Source of the DNA: Alphaproteobacteria bacterium
Lineage (GTDB): Bacteria; Pseudomonadota; Alphaproteobacteria; Sphingomonadales; Sphingomonadaceae
NCBI GenBank assembly: GCA_005882415.1
Contig: VBAE01000098.1
Span: forward strand, 1 to 9,743
DNA: 9,743 bases
Reading direction: 5' to 3'
The notes under the pieces were generated by a model. The model did not search any database and was not told the DNA's origin. It was given only the letters and a program-made list of their open reading frames with translations. The position numbers were made by a program, and so were the translations under genes. Positions 1 to 5,550 of the stretch are shown piece after piece. How positions within the stretch are numbered: position 1 is the stretch's first letter; the number at the start of each line of letters is the position of its first letter.

Positions 1-657
1 CGCGTCCGGCGTCGCCGCCGTAACGGCGCTTAGCCCCACCTCAGCTCCGATAAAAGCGCACCACCGGCCGAGCGCATGGCGCACGCGCTGGGCGGCAGCG
101 CGATCGATCATGGCGATATGTACCACATTCTGGCGGCCCAGCGCCAATGACAATATGGCTCTTTGCTCTGGAAAAACCAGCCCTTGCTCCTCCGCTCCGC
201 CGACCCGCATCGCCTGATCGAGCCGGCGGTTGCCGTCCTCGCCGGCATCGGCGGCGTGGAGGAGGAGGCGGACCTCGCCCTTGCGGGCGGCGGTTTCGAT
301 CTTCTCGCCGCCAGAGACCAGAGTGCCCGCCCGAGCTTCGAGGCCGAGCCTGTCGAGCACGGACTGGCGAAGCGCTGAGGCGATCCGCTCGCCGAGATCG
401 TCTGGAATCCTGATGTCGTTCGTCTTGAAAGCCCGGGCGAGGGCGCCCCTGAGCTTGCCCGATGCGAGCGCCTTGTCGAGCGCCGCCCGGTCCACCCCGA
501 TCCACGCCCCCCGCCCGGGCGCCTTGGCACGGACATCGGGCAGGATCTCGCCGTCCGGAGACAGAGCGAGCCGGATCAACGCCTCGCGCGGTGCCGCCTC
601 ACGGGTGAGGATGCAGCTCCGCTCGGGCGTGTGCGAGCCCCTCCCCTCCCTTGGCAT
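1..657 (-). CDS. DUF448 (YlxR-like) RNA-binding protein with L7Ae-like C-terminal half, partial
   Basis: I translated this frame by hand: 219 codons are open from an ATG at 657 to the left window edge, with no stop reached, so the C-terminal end is missing. Residues 12-20 (ERSCILTRE) and 45-53 (KAPGRGAWI) match the two signature stretches of the DUF448/YlxR family. Residues about 98-200 (for example GTLVSGGEKIETAARKG and the LLLHAADA strand) look like an L7Ae/ribosomal-L30e-type RNA-binding fold. This YlxR plus YlxQ-like fusion is common in alphaproteobacteria. The family sits between nusA and infB; YlxR is thought to bind RNA, but its exact role here is not shown by the sequence. It lies 43 bases after nusA on the same strand, consistent with one operon. 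An ATG overlapping the nusA stop (704) opens only a six-codon frame, so 657 is the better start, although no strong Shine-Dalgarno is seen. Confidence 0.9.
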   Translation of the reverse strand, partial: MPREGRGSHTPERSCILTREAAPREALIRLALSPDGEILPDVRAKAPGRGAWIGVDRAALDKALASGKLRGALARAFKTNDIRIPDDLGERIASALRQSVLDRLGLEARAGTLVSGGEKIETAARKGEVRLLLHAADAGEDGNRRLDQAMRVGGAEEQGLVFPEQRAILSLALGRQNVVHIAMIDRAAAQRVRHALGRWCAFIGAEVGLSAVTAATPDA

Positions 658-700
658 AGAGGGGGAGCGGGGCTCCGGCTTCGTTACCCTTTCACGGGTC

Positions 701-2332
701 TCATTGGGAGGATTCCGCAACCGCGTCCTCCCCGGCCTTGGGCTCTTCGTCCTCGAACCAATGGGCGCGCGCCGCCATGATGATCTCATTGCCCTGTTCG
801 TCGCTGAGGCCGTACTCGGCGAGCACGCCGCCCTTGTCCTCGCTGCGGTTGGGCTCGCGCTGGCGGCGCTGCTCGGGCCGCTTCTTCTGCACGAGCTCGT
901 CGGTGGCGAGATCGGCGAGGTCGTCGAGGGTCTTGATGCCCGCCTTGCCCAGGGTCACCAGCATCTGCTCGGTGAGATAGGGAAGCTCGGCCAGCGAATC
1001 CTCGACGCCCAGCGCACGGCGCTCCTCGCGGGAGGCTTCCTCGCGGCGCTCCAGCGCCTCGGTGGCGCGGCTCTGGAGCTCGGTCGCGAGATCGTCGTCG
1101 AAGCCCTCGATCGAGGCCAGCTCGTCGAGCTCGACATAAGCGACCTCTTCCAGCGCCCCGAAGCCTTCGGCGACGAGCAGCTGGGCGAGAGTCTCGTCGA
1201 CGTCCAATTCCTCCTGGAACATGGTCGAGCGCTCGACGAATTCGCGCTGGCGCTTCTCGGACGCGTCCGCCTCGGTCATGATGTCGATCGCCGAGCCGGT
1301 CAGCTGAGAGGCCAGGCGGACATTCTGGCCGCGGCGGCCGATGGCGAGGCTGAGCTGGTCGTCGGGCACGACCACTTCGATCCGGCTCTCTTCCTCGTCA
1401 ATCACCACGCGGCTGACCGTGGCCGGCTGAAGCGCGTTGACCACGAAGGTGGCGAGATCGGGCGACCAGGGGATGATGTCGATCTTCTCGCCCTGCATTT
1501 CCTGGACGACGGCCTGGACCCGCGAGCCCTTCATGCCGACGCAGGCGCCGACCGGGTCGATCGAGCTGTCGTGGCTGATCACGCCGATCTTGGCGCGGCT
1601 GCCCGGATCGCGGGCGGCGGCCTTGATCTCGATGATGCCGTCGTAAATCTCGGGGACTTCCTGCGCGAACAGCTTCTTCATGAAGTCCGGATGGGCGCGG
1701 GAGAGGAAGATCTGCGGACCCCTATTCTCGCGGGCGACGCGCAGGATCAGCGAGCGGACCCGGTCGCCGACGCGGACGACTTCGCGCGGGATCTGCTGGT
1801 CGCGGCGGATGACGCCCTCGGCCCGGCCAAGGTCGACGACGACATGGCCGAACTCGACGCGCTTGACGACGCCGGTGATGATCTCGCCGACGCGGTCCTT
1901 GAACTCTTCGTACTGCCGCTCGCGCTCGGCGTCGCGGACCTTCTGGAAGATCACCTGCTTGGCGGCTTGCGCCGCGATTCGGCCGAACTCGATCGGGGGG
2001 AGCGGATCGACAATGTAGTCGCCGACGACGGCGCCCGGCTGCAGCTTCTGCGAATCCTCGAGGCTGACCTGCTTGAAGTAATCGTCGACCTGTTCGGTGA
2101 CCTCGACGACCCTCCACAGCCGAAGATCGCCGGAAACCGGATCGAGCTTGGCGCGGATGTCGTTCTCGGCGCCGTAGCGGGCGCGGGCGGCGCGCTGGAT
2201 CGCGTCCTCCATCGCCTCGATGACGATGGCGCGGTCGATCAGTTTCTCGCGCGCGACGGCGTCGGCGATGGCGAGAAGCTCGGCCTTGTTGGCGGAAACG
2301 GCGCCCTGGGCGGCGCTGGCGGTGGTAGCCAT
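701..2332 (-). CDS. nusA: Transcription termination/antitermination factor NusA
   Basis: A 543-residue protein that binds RNA polymerase and nascent RNA and modulates pausing, Rho-dependent and intrinsic termination, and rRNA antitermination. The domains are in the usual order. The RNAP-binding N-terminal domain is about 12-140. The S1 domain is about 147-212, with a GVVKRVEFGHVVVDLG strand pair. KH1 has its GxxG loop at 266-269 (GMKG), and KH2 has one at 332-335 (GRRG). Two helix-hairpin-helix repeat regions follow, about 372-427 and 448-522, then an acidic tail. A basic insertion at 482-500 (KKRPEQRRQREPNRS) splits the second repeat from the AEYGLSDEQ segment; this looks like a lineage feature rather than damage. 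The ATG at 2332 lies two bases after the rimP stop codon, so the two genes are almost certainly translationally coupled. Length and all core motifs are normal. Confidence 0.98.
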   Translation of the reverse strand: MATTASAAQGAVSANKAELLAIADAVAREKLIDRAIVIEAMEDAIQRAARARYGAENDIRAKLDPVSGDLRLWRVVEVTEQVDDYFKQVSLEDSQKLQPGAVVGDYIVDPLPPIEFGRIAAQAAKQVIFQKVRDAERERQYEEFKDRVGEIITGVVKRVEFGHVVVDLGRAEGVIRRDQQIPREVVRVGDRVRSLILRVARENRGPQIFLSRAHPDFMKKLFAQEVPEIYDGIIEIKAAARDPGSRAKIGVISHDSSIDPVGACVGMKGSRVQAVVQEMQGEKIDIIPWSPDLATFVVNALQPATVSRVVIDEEESRIEVVVPDDQLSLAIGRRGQNVRLASQLTGSAIDIMTEADASEKRQREFVERSTMFQEELDVDETLAQLLVAEGFGALEEVAYVELDELASIEGFDDDLATELQSRATEALERREEASREERRALGVEDSLAELPYLTEQMLVTLGKAGIKTLDDLADLATDELVQKKRPEQRRQREPNRSEDKGGVLAEYGLSDEQGNEIIMAARAHWFEDEEPKAGEDAVAESSQ

Positions 2333-2334
2333 GT

Positions 2335-2916
2335 TCAGTCTTCCTCTACTTCTTCAATCTGTTCGATCTCTTCGATCTCGTCGGCGCCCTCCACTGCGAG
2401 GGGCGCGGTCGCCTTGATCAGCCGGTCGGTCAGGACGAGCTTGGCCGACTGGATGGCGGAGAAGGGGAGCGCGATCGGCCCTTGCCCCGGCACCTCGACC
2501 ATCACGCCGTCACCCTCGGTGCCGATCAAATCGCCCGAGAATTGCTTGCGGCCGTTCAATTTCTCGACGAGCACGATCCGCGCCTCATGGCCCTTCCAGT
2601 CGTCGAAATCGGCGGGCCGGGTCAGCGGCCGGTCGATGCCGGGCGAGCTGACCTCAAGCCGATAGGCATGTTCGATCGGGTCGCGCCCCTCGGCCTCGAG
2701 CGCATCGAAGGCGGCGGAGATTCGCCGCGACAGGCGCTCGCAATCCTCGAGCGTCAGCTGCCGGGTGGCGGGATCCTCGGCCATCACCTGGAGGGTCGGG
2801 TCGGACGTCCCGCCGATCATCTTGACGCGCACGAGGGCGAGCCCCTCGGCTTTCGCCTCCGGCTCGATCAGTTCCTGCAATAAGGCGAGATCCGCCAAGC
2901 GCAGCTCCACAAACAA
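2335..2916 (-). CDS. rimP: Ribosome maturation factor RimP
   Basis: RimP helps late assembly of the 30S ribosomal subunit. The frame codes 193 residues if the TTG at 2916 is used. The N-terminal alpha/beta domain covers about 10-90, including LIEPEAKAEGLALVRVKM. The family signature SPGIDRPL is at 91-98, followed by a C-terminal SH3-like barrel (about 100-165). A strongly acidic tail of Glu/Asp/Ile repeats occupies 177-193, longer than the core fold needs. The start is uncertain: GGAGGGG (2919-2925) precedes both the TTG at 2916 and an in-frame GTG at 2910. The GTG start would give a more typical short N-terminus (191 residues). The gene heads the rimP-nusA-DUF448 group and has a good sigma70-like promoter about 70 bases upstream. 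Confidence 0.95.
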   Translation of the reverse strand: MFVELRLADLALLQELIEPEAKAEGLALVRVKMIGGTSDPTLQVMAEDPATRQLTLEDCERLSRRISAAFDALEAEGRDPIEHAYRLEVSSPGIDRPLTRPADFDDWKGHEARIVLVEKLNGRKQFSGDLIGTEGDGVMVEVPGQGPIALPFSAIQSAKLVLTDRLIKATAPLAVEGADEIEEIEQIEEVEED

Positions 2917-2985
2917 AACCCCTCCGCGCCGGCCCCGACCCCGGGACCAGCCTCAGCCATCTAGCGATGTCGAGGAGGTGAAGCG

Positions 2986-3014
2986 CATATAGGCGCGGTG
3001 CCGGACTGGGGCAA
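2986..3014 (-). promoter_or_regulatory. Candidate sigma70-type promoter for rimP-nusA
   Basis: Read on the minus strand: TTGCCC (3009-3014), a 17-base spacer, then TATATG (2986-2991). Each box keeps four of six consensus bases and the spacing is optimal. It lies between the end of the last reb-cluster gene (stop at 3047) and the rimP ribosome binding site, and would give a leader of roughly 60 bases. It is the best promoter-like match in this gap, which supports rimP being transcribed independently of the genes to its right. Confidence 0.55.
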
Positions 3015-3046
3015 GCGGGGATTGGAGCCCGCCGATCGGCCTGGTT

Positions 3047-3301
3047 CTAGCGCCGGCTCGCCGCTGCGACCGCCCGGTCCGCCGCCTCATGCGCGGCGGC
3101 GACGGCCTTGGCGGCCGCCTGCTGGGCGGCGGCCATCGCCTGCCGAGCCTCTTCATGAGCGGCGGCGACGGCCTTCATCGCCTCCTCGCGCGCCGCTAAC
3201 GCGGCCGATGCGCCGGCGGCTGGCTTCGGCCCGGTTCCGGCAGCGGCTTTCTTGGGAGCCGCCTTGGCCCCGGCCTTATCGGGCTGCTTGGGTGTCGCCA
3301 T
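3047..3301 (-). CDS. Small Lys/Ala-rich protein with four 11-residue repeats, last gene of reb cluster
   Basis: An 84-residue protein that I cannot assign to a named family. The first 35 residues are Lys/Pro/Ala-rich (several PK, KAA and APKKAAA stretches) and look disordered. Residues 40-83 are four consecutive 11-residue units with the pattern x-A-x-[KQR]-A-[VM]-A-A-A-x-x, a hendecad spacing typical of long straight helices or right-handed coiled coils. There is no signal peptide or membrane segment. The ATG has a clear AAGGAG six bases upstream, 44 bases after the preceding gene on the same strand, so it probably belongs to the reb operon. A histone-H1-like or phasin-like Ala/Lys-rich protein would look similar in composition. 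Its place in the operon suggests an accessory role in R-body assembly or packing, which is inference. Confidence 0.7.
   Translation of the reverse strand: MATPKQPDKAGAKAAPKKAAAGTGPKPAAGASAALAAREEAMKAVAAAHEEARQAMAAAQQAAAKAVAAAHEAADRAVAAASRR
3053..3184 (-). repeat. Four tandem 33-base coding repeats
   Basis: This stretch encodes four 11-residue units (residues 40-50, 51-61, 62-72, 73-83). Units one and three are the most alike: the plus-strand string GCGGCGGCGACGGCCTT recurs with a 66-base offset (near 3093 and 3159), exactly two units. The period and partial DNA identity suggest growth by unit duplication. Confidence 0.7.
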
Positions 3302-3345
3302 CTCCGTCTCCTTGTTCGCGCCGTCGATGAACGGCCGCTCCGCCG

Positions 3346-3690
3346 TCAGCCGGAGGGGAATTCCTGGACGATTTTACTGGCCGCCTCACCGACGGCGCCG
3401 AGGTGCGAGACCGCTTCGGAGACCATAGCCTGCGCTTGACCGAGCGCTTCCAGATAACGCGGATCGCCGCTGGCCAGGAACTGGGTGAGGGCGATTCCCG
3501 ACGCGGTCGTCGCGATTGCGGTGCTGTGGCGCAACGCATCGACGGCGTCCTGGATGGCCAACGCCGCCGAAGCCGCGACCGCGTGAATGGCCTGGCCGTC
3601 GGCGCCCGTCAGAACGACCTGCGGGGCCATGGTCGCCTTTTGGGTCTGGTTGATCGCGTCGACCATGGCCGGATCGACATAGTCCGTCAT
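3346..3690 (-). CDS. Divergent RebB-like R-body protein (114 aa)
   Basis: The 114-residue product keeps the general layout of RebB proteins. An early D-A-I-x-Q-T stretch (residues 11-16) corresponds to the TDSITQA segment of the neighbouring RebB proteins. An Ala-rich helix follows (36-53), then an IATTASGIAL segment (59-68) resembling their QAATTxGVA. A C-terminal extension (69-114) has no RebB counterpart. There is no Cys, signal peptide or membrane helix. The ATG at 3690 overlaps the TGA of the upstream gene by four bases (ATGA), so translation is coupled. The family call rests on this pattern match and on position in the operon, not on strong identity. It is probably a structural or assembly component of the R-body. 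Confidence 0.7.
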   Translation of the reverse strand: MTDYVDPAMVDAINQTQKATMAPQVVLTGADGQAIHAVAASAALAIQDAVDALRHSTAIATTASGIALTQFLASGDPRYLEALGQAQAMVSEAVSHLGAVGEAASKIVQEFPSG

Positions 3691-4172
3691 GCCGCGCCGC
3701 CGCTTTTGCCGGCCTTGCCCGCCGAGGGGGCGGCCGCGGCAGCGATTCGCCCGAGCGCGGCCTGCGCGGCATCGCCGCCTTCCCCGTCCGCCTGGCTCTT
3801 CAGCAGCATGATCGCGGCCTGCGCCTGCGCTTCGGCACCGGCGACGAACTGGTCCGCGTTCGCCGCCGTCGCCGCGCCTTCCGGCAGGCGAGTCCCCGCG
3901 AGCCGGGCGCAGACGGAGGCAAGCGCCGCCGAGGCGATCGTCGAATCCGCCTGCTGCCGCGCGACCGCGTTCAGCATGGCGAGCGCGATGCTGTCCGCGC
4001 CCATCAGGCCGAGCATGGCGGCCGAAGTGGAGGGCCCGAGCCCCGCGGTGAGCGTGTTGAGCGCGGCGATCGAATCGGTGACCTGGCTGTTGATCGTGCT
4101 GCCGCCGTTCCCGGCGTCGGCAGCTTCGTCGGCTTCGGGCGCTGGCGCGCCGGTGCTGGTTTCGTCCGCCAC
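3687..4172 (-). CDS. Divergent RebB-like protein (161 aa) with Ala-rich tail
   Basis: Residues 27-35 (INSQVTDSI) match the VNSQITDSI of the adjacent RebB protein, and the following 55 residues keep the RebB rhythm of Ala-rich helices with a QQ pair (73-74) and an Ala/Ser-rich segment. Residues 1-25 are an acidic, low-complexity N-terminus. Residues 95-161 form an Ala/Gly-rich tail ending in a Lys/Gly patch, neither of which is found in plain RebB. I chose the GTG at 4172: it lies four bases after the upstream stop (4177-4179), and the only in-frame ATGs upstream lie deep inside the upstream gene. No clear Shine-Dalgarno is present, so expression probably depends on coupling. Its larger size and extra ends suggest a different part of the R-body from the two short RebBs, for example an end or assembly factor (inference). 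Confidence 0.75.
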   Translation of the reverse strand: MADETSTGAPAPEADEAADAGNGGSTINSQVTDSIAALNTLTAGLGPSTSAAMLGLMGADSIALAMLNAVARQQADSTIASAALASVCARLAGTRLPEGAATAANADQFVAGAEAQAQAAIMLLKSQADGEGGDAAQAALGRIAAAAAPSAGKAGKSGGAA

Positions 4173-4176
4173 GGTC

Positions 4177-4458
4177 TTAGAGGAGACTCTTGACGCCGGC
4201 GCCCGACCGGCCTTCTCGCGCGATCGCAGCCGAAGCGGCGGCATAGATTTGAGCGACCCCCGCGGTCGTCGCGGCCTGCGCCGTGATATACATCTGCTGC
4301 TGAGCGGCGGTCGCGTTATGCGCGGCATTGGCGAGCGCCTGGGCGACCGCCTGATAGAGATTGCCCATCGCCACGGCCGGCGAAACGCCGAGCACCTCGA
4401 CATTCGCCTGAGTGATGGAATCGGTGATCTGGCTGTTGACGTGCGTCGGATACGCCAT
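4177..4458 (-). CDS. rebB: RebB-family R-body structural protein, second copy
   Basis: A 93-residue RebB (killing trait) family protein. R-bodies are insoluble protein ribbons coiled inside the cell that can unroll; RebA/RebB-type small proteins are their main building blocks in Caedibacter. Hallmarks seen here are NSQITDSITQAN (8-19), the helix beginning MGNLYQAVAQ (31-40), the AAQQQ segment (51-55) and QAATTAGVAQIY (61-72). It is 57/72 identical to the upstream copy over residues 1-72, with residues 31-50 fully identical. The C-terminal 20 residues are unrelated in the two copies. AAAGGA lies seven bases before the ATG. The spacer to the upstream copy is 72 bases. No signal peptide is present, so it should be cytoplasmic, as expected for R-bodies. 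Confidence 0.9.
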   Translation of the reverse strand: MAYPTHVNSQITDSITQANVEVLGVSPAVAMGNLYQAVAQALANAAHNATAAQQQMYITAQAATTAGVAQIYAAASAAIAREGRSGAGVKSLL

Positions 4459-4530
4459 GCGGCGGTCCTTTCATGAAAAATATGGGAAGAAGGCCTGCCG
4501 GACTAGGGTTTATCCGAGCGCAATCCGACC

Positions 4531-4818
4531 TTAGCTGAGACCCTTGGCCGGGCTATTGAGGATGTCTTCGGTCGCGATGCCGACGGAGGCGGTATCGAGC
4601 GAATAAAGGGTGGCGACACCCATGGTCGTCGCGGCCTGAGATGTGACGTAGCTCTGCTGCTGCGCATTGGTCGCATTATGGGCGGCATTCGCAAGCGCCT
4701 GGGCGACTGCCTGGTAGAGATTGCCCATTGCGATCGCTGGAGCATCGCCAAGCACATGCGTATTCGCCTGCGTGATCGAATCGGTGATCTGATCGTTTAC
4801 AGCGGTTGGAAATGCCAT
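4531..4818 (-). CDS. rebB: RebB-family R-body structural protein, first copy
   Basis: A 95-residue RebB-family protein, the first gene of the reb cluster. It shows VNDQITDSITQAN (7-19), a Met-Gly-Asn-Leu-Tyr-Gln helix start (31-36), the NAQQQSYVTSQAATTMGVA core (51-69) and a C-terminal SLDTASVG segment (73-80), which I associate with the common form of RebB. That segment is missing from the second copy, so this gene looks like the more canonical subunit. An AAGAGG-type ribosome binding site lies eight bases before the ATG. Upstream is a 336-base gene-free region with several dyads, where regulation of R-body production would be expected. In other species R-body production is tightly controlled because it can be costly or lethal. 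Confidence 0.92.
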   Translation of the reverse strand: MAFPTAVNDQITDSITQANTHVLGDAPAIAMGNLYQAVAQALANAAHNATNAQQQSYVTSQAATTMGVATLYSLDTASVGIATEDILNSPAKGLS

Positions 4819-5009
4819 TTAAGCCCCCTCTTCTTGGCGTCTATTCTCAGCAACTGAGCTACTCTGCCGGCTAAAGCTGCACGGCGTCAGTCAAACGGTC
4901 AAGTACTTTCGCTCGTCACGAGATCGACCCACTCCCAGGAGGTGCCGGAGCTCCGGGATCGGAGAAAGCCGGGGTTCTCTCACCAGCCTTCGCCTCGCGC
5001 CTAAGTTTC

Positions 5010-5038
5010 AAAAAACTCAGGATTTTTTCCGCCCTGAG
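5010..5038 (-). terminator. Terminator- or attenuator-like hairpin in the reb upstream region
   Basis: On the minus strand CTCAGG, an 11-base A-rich loop, CCTGAG and then six Ts form an intrinsic-terminator shape. The stem is only six pairs, so strength is modest. No minus-strand gene lies just upstream (the receiver gene is on the other strand). If it works, it would end an antisense or leader transcript before reb, or act as an attenuator about 190 bases ahead of the first rebB. Confidence 0.4.
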
Positions 5039-5063
5039 GAAACCAACATAGATCAGCCTCGTT
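5038..5063 (+). promoter_or_regulatory. GGAAAC-N16-CGTT motif, candidate EcfG-type promoter
   Basis: GGAAAC (5038-5043), 16 bases, then CGTT (5060-5063) is one base away from the GGAAC-N16/17-CGTT promoter used by EcfG, the general stress sigma factor of alphaproteobacteria. It lies 91 bases ahead of the receiver-like gene and in its direction. The same layout recurs before the next gene (5511-5536), which raises the odds that it is real. Confidence 0.4.
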
Positions 5064-5070
5064 GTTGGTG

Positions 5071-5104
5071 CGTCGCCGAGCTGTTTCAAAGGCCCTTGGC
5101 GACG
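5071..5104 (+). promoter_or_regulatory. Leader hairpin upstream of the receiver-like gene
   Basis: CGTCGCCGAG (5071-5080) pairs with CTTGGCGACG (5095-5104) to give a ten-pair stem with one G-U pair and a 14-base loop. It falls between the putative promoter and the start codon, so it would be in the mRNA leader. There is no T-run after it, so it is not a terminator. Confidence 0.35.
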
Positions 5105-5154
5105 GGAGGCCCCGACTCCGGCCTTTCCGCCACAACAGATTTCATAGACCCGAG

Positions 5155-5511
5155 ATGGTGATGCGCGCTCTGATCATCGAGCCACAGATATTTACGTCCT
5201 TCATGATCGAGGATGCCCTGCGCGATGCGGGCTTCACCTCGATCGCGCTCGCGACGACCGAAGAGGAAGCGGTGGCTTCGGCCGAGGCCGAGCCGCCGGA
5301 CCTGGTGACGTCCGCCGTCCAGCTCCGCTGCGGCAGCGGGATCGAGGCCGTGCGCAAGATCCGCCTGCGCCAGGACGTGCCGGTGCTGTTCATCACCCAG
5401 CAGGTCGAAGAGGTGGAGGTCGAGGAGCCTGACGCCCTGGTGGTGAAGAAGCCCTTCCTCGCCGCCCACCTGCCCCCGGCGATCGCCGAAGCGCAGGAGC
5501 GCAGCCACTAG
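5155..5511 (+). CDS. Stand-alone receiver-like protein lacking the phosphoacceptor Asp
   Basis: A 118-residue single-domain protein with the receiver fold of response regulators: ALIIEP (5-10) as strand 1, PDLVTSAVQL (48-57) as strand 3, VPVLFIT (75-81) with the conserved Thr, and VVKKPF (96-101) with the conserved Lys-Pro. Two key features are lost. The usual acidic pair after strand 1 is Glu-Pro, and the Asp expected in strand 3 (as in TADVRL of related receivers) is Ala54. It therefore probably cannot be phosphorylated in the usual way and may act through binding. There is no output domain. ATG-GTG-ATG (5155-5163) offers three starts; 5161 has a weak GAG six bases upstream, so 116 residues is possible. 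It is divergent from the reb operon, which makes a regulatory link to R-bodies a reasonable but unproven idea. Confidence 0.85.
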   Translation: MVMRALIIEPQIFTSFMIEDALRDAGFTSIALATTEEEAVASAEAEPPDLVTSAVQLRCGSGIEAVRKIRLRQDVPVLFITQQVEEVEVEEPDALVVKKPFLAAHLPPAIAEAQERSH

Positions 5512-5536
5512 GAAACCTTCCCCTCTCTCCGCTGTT
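5511..5536 (+). promoter_or_regulatory. Second GGAAAC-N16-TGTT motif, candidate EcfG-type promoter
   Basis: GGAAAC (5511-5516) begins on the last base of the receiver-like stop codon, followed by 16 bases and TGTT (5533-5536). It has the same first box, spacer length and YGTTG ending as the motif at 5038-5063. It lies 52 bases ahead of the dehydrogenase start. It has one more mismatch to the EcfG consensus than the first motif. Confidence 0.35.
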
Positions 5537-5550
5537 GCCTCGCCGTGCCG

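Larger units (their letters stand above)
4177..4818 (-). repeat. Tandem rebB gene duplication
   Basis: The two adjacent rebB genes share long stretches at DNA level. For example, the plus-strand GCGCCTGGGCGAC and TAGAGATTGCCCAT strings occur in both, near 4337/4697 and 4356/4716, at a constant offset of 360 bases. Protein identity is about 79% over the first 72 residues, with different C-termini. Confidence 0.85.
4819..5154. promoter_or_regulatory. Divergent reb/receiver control region, no gene
   Basis: This gap between two divergent start codons holds no convincing coding frame. From left to right it contains a short hairpin CTCAG-CAA-CTGAG (4846-4858), three GTCA steps of which two are GTCAA direct repeats eight bases apart (4890-4894, 4898-4902), and the palindrome AAGTACTT (4901-4908). 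These are followed by CTCGT-C-ACGAG (4912-4922), CTCC-CA-GGAG (4933-4942) and the perfect 12-base palindrome CCGGAGCTCCGG (4945-4956). Further right are a terminator-like hairpin on the minus strand, a GGAAAC-N16-CGTT motif on the plus strand, and a leader hairpin. On the minus strand TTGACC/TTGACT could serve as -35 boxes for reb, but I find no convincing -10 at standard spacing. That would fit an activator-dependent promoter. Confidence 0.55.

Noticed and set aside
685..704. Short frame starting at the ATG that overlaps the nusA stop
   Set aside because: It stops after six codons and is not in frame with the DUF448 gene.
230..2665. 811-codon plus-strand open frame
   Set aside because: It lies antisense to DUF448, nusA and rimP, whose motifs are unmistakable. 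Long antisense frames are expected in such G+C-rich genes, and the translation has no recognisable domain.
3031..3040. GCCGATCGGC palindrome after the last reb gene as a terminator
   Set aside because: It is short and has no T-run on either strand, so it is not a convincing terminator.
3403..4476. 357-codon plus-strand open frame across the reb genes
   Set aside because: It is antisense to four coupled genes with ribosome binding sites and RebB motifs; its product is compositionally biased and matches nothing I recognise.
4845..4875. tRNA-like string on the minus strand (AGTAGCTCAGTTG)
   Set aside because: It resembles the D-arm start of a tRNA, but no anticodon arm, T-arm or CCA end follows. 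It is more likely a chance match around the CTCAG-CAA-CTGAG hairpin, though an old tRNA fragment cannot be excluded.
4819..5154. Sigma54 promoter for reb
   Set aside because: I looked for TGGC-N8-TTGC on the minus strand; only partial GGCAC-like matches occur, with no TTGC at the right distance.
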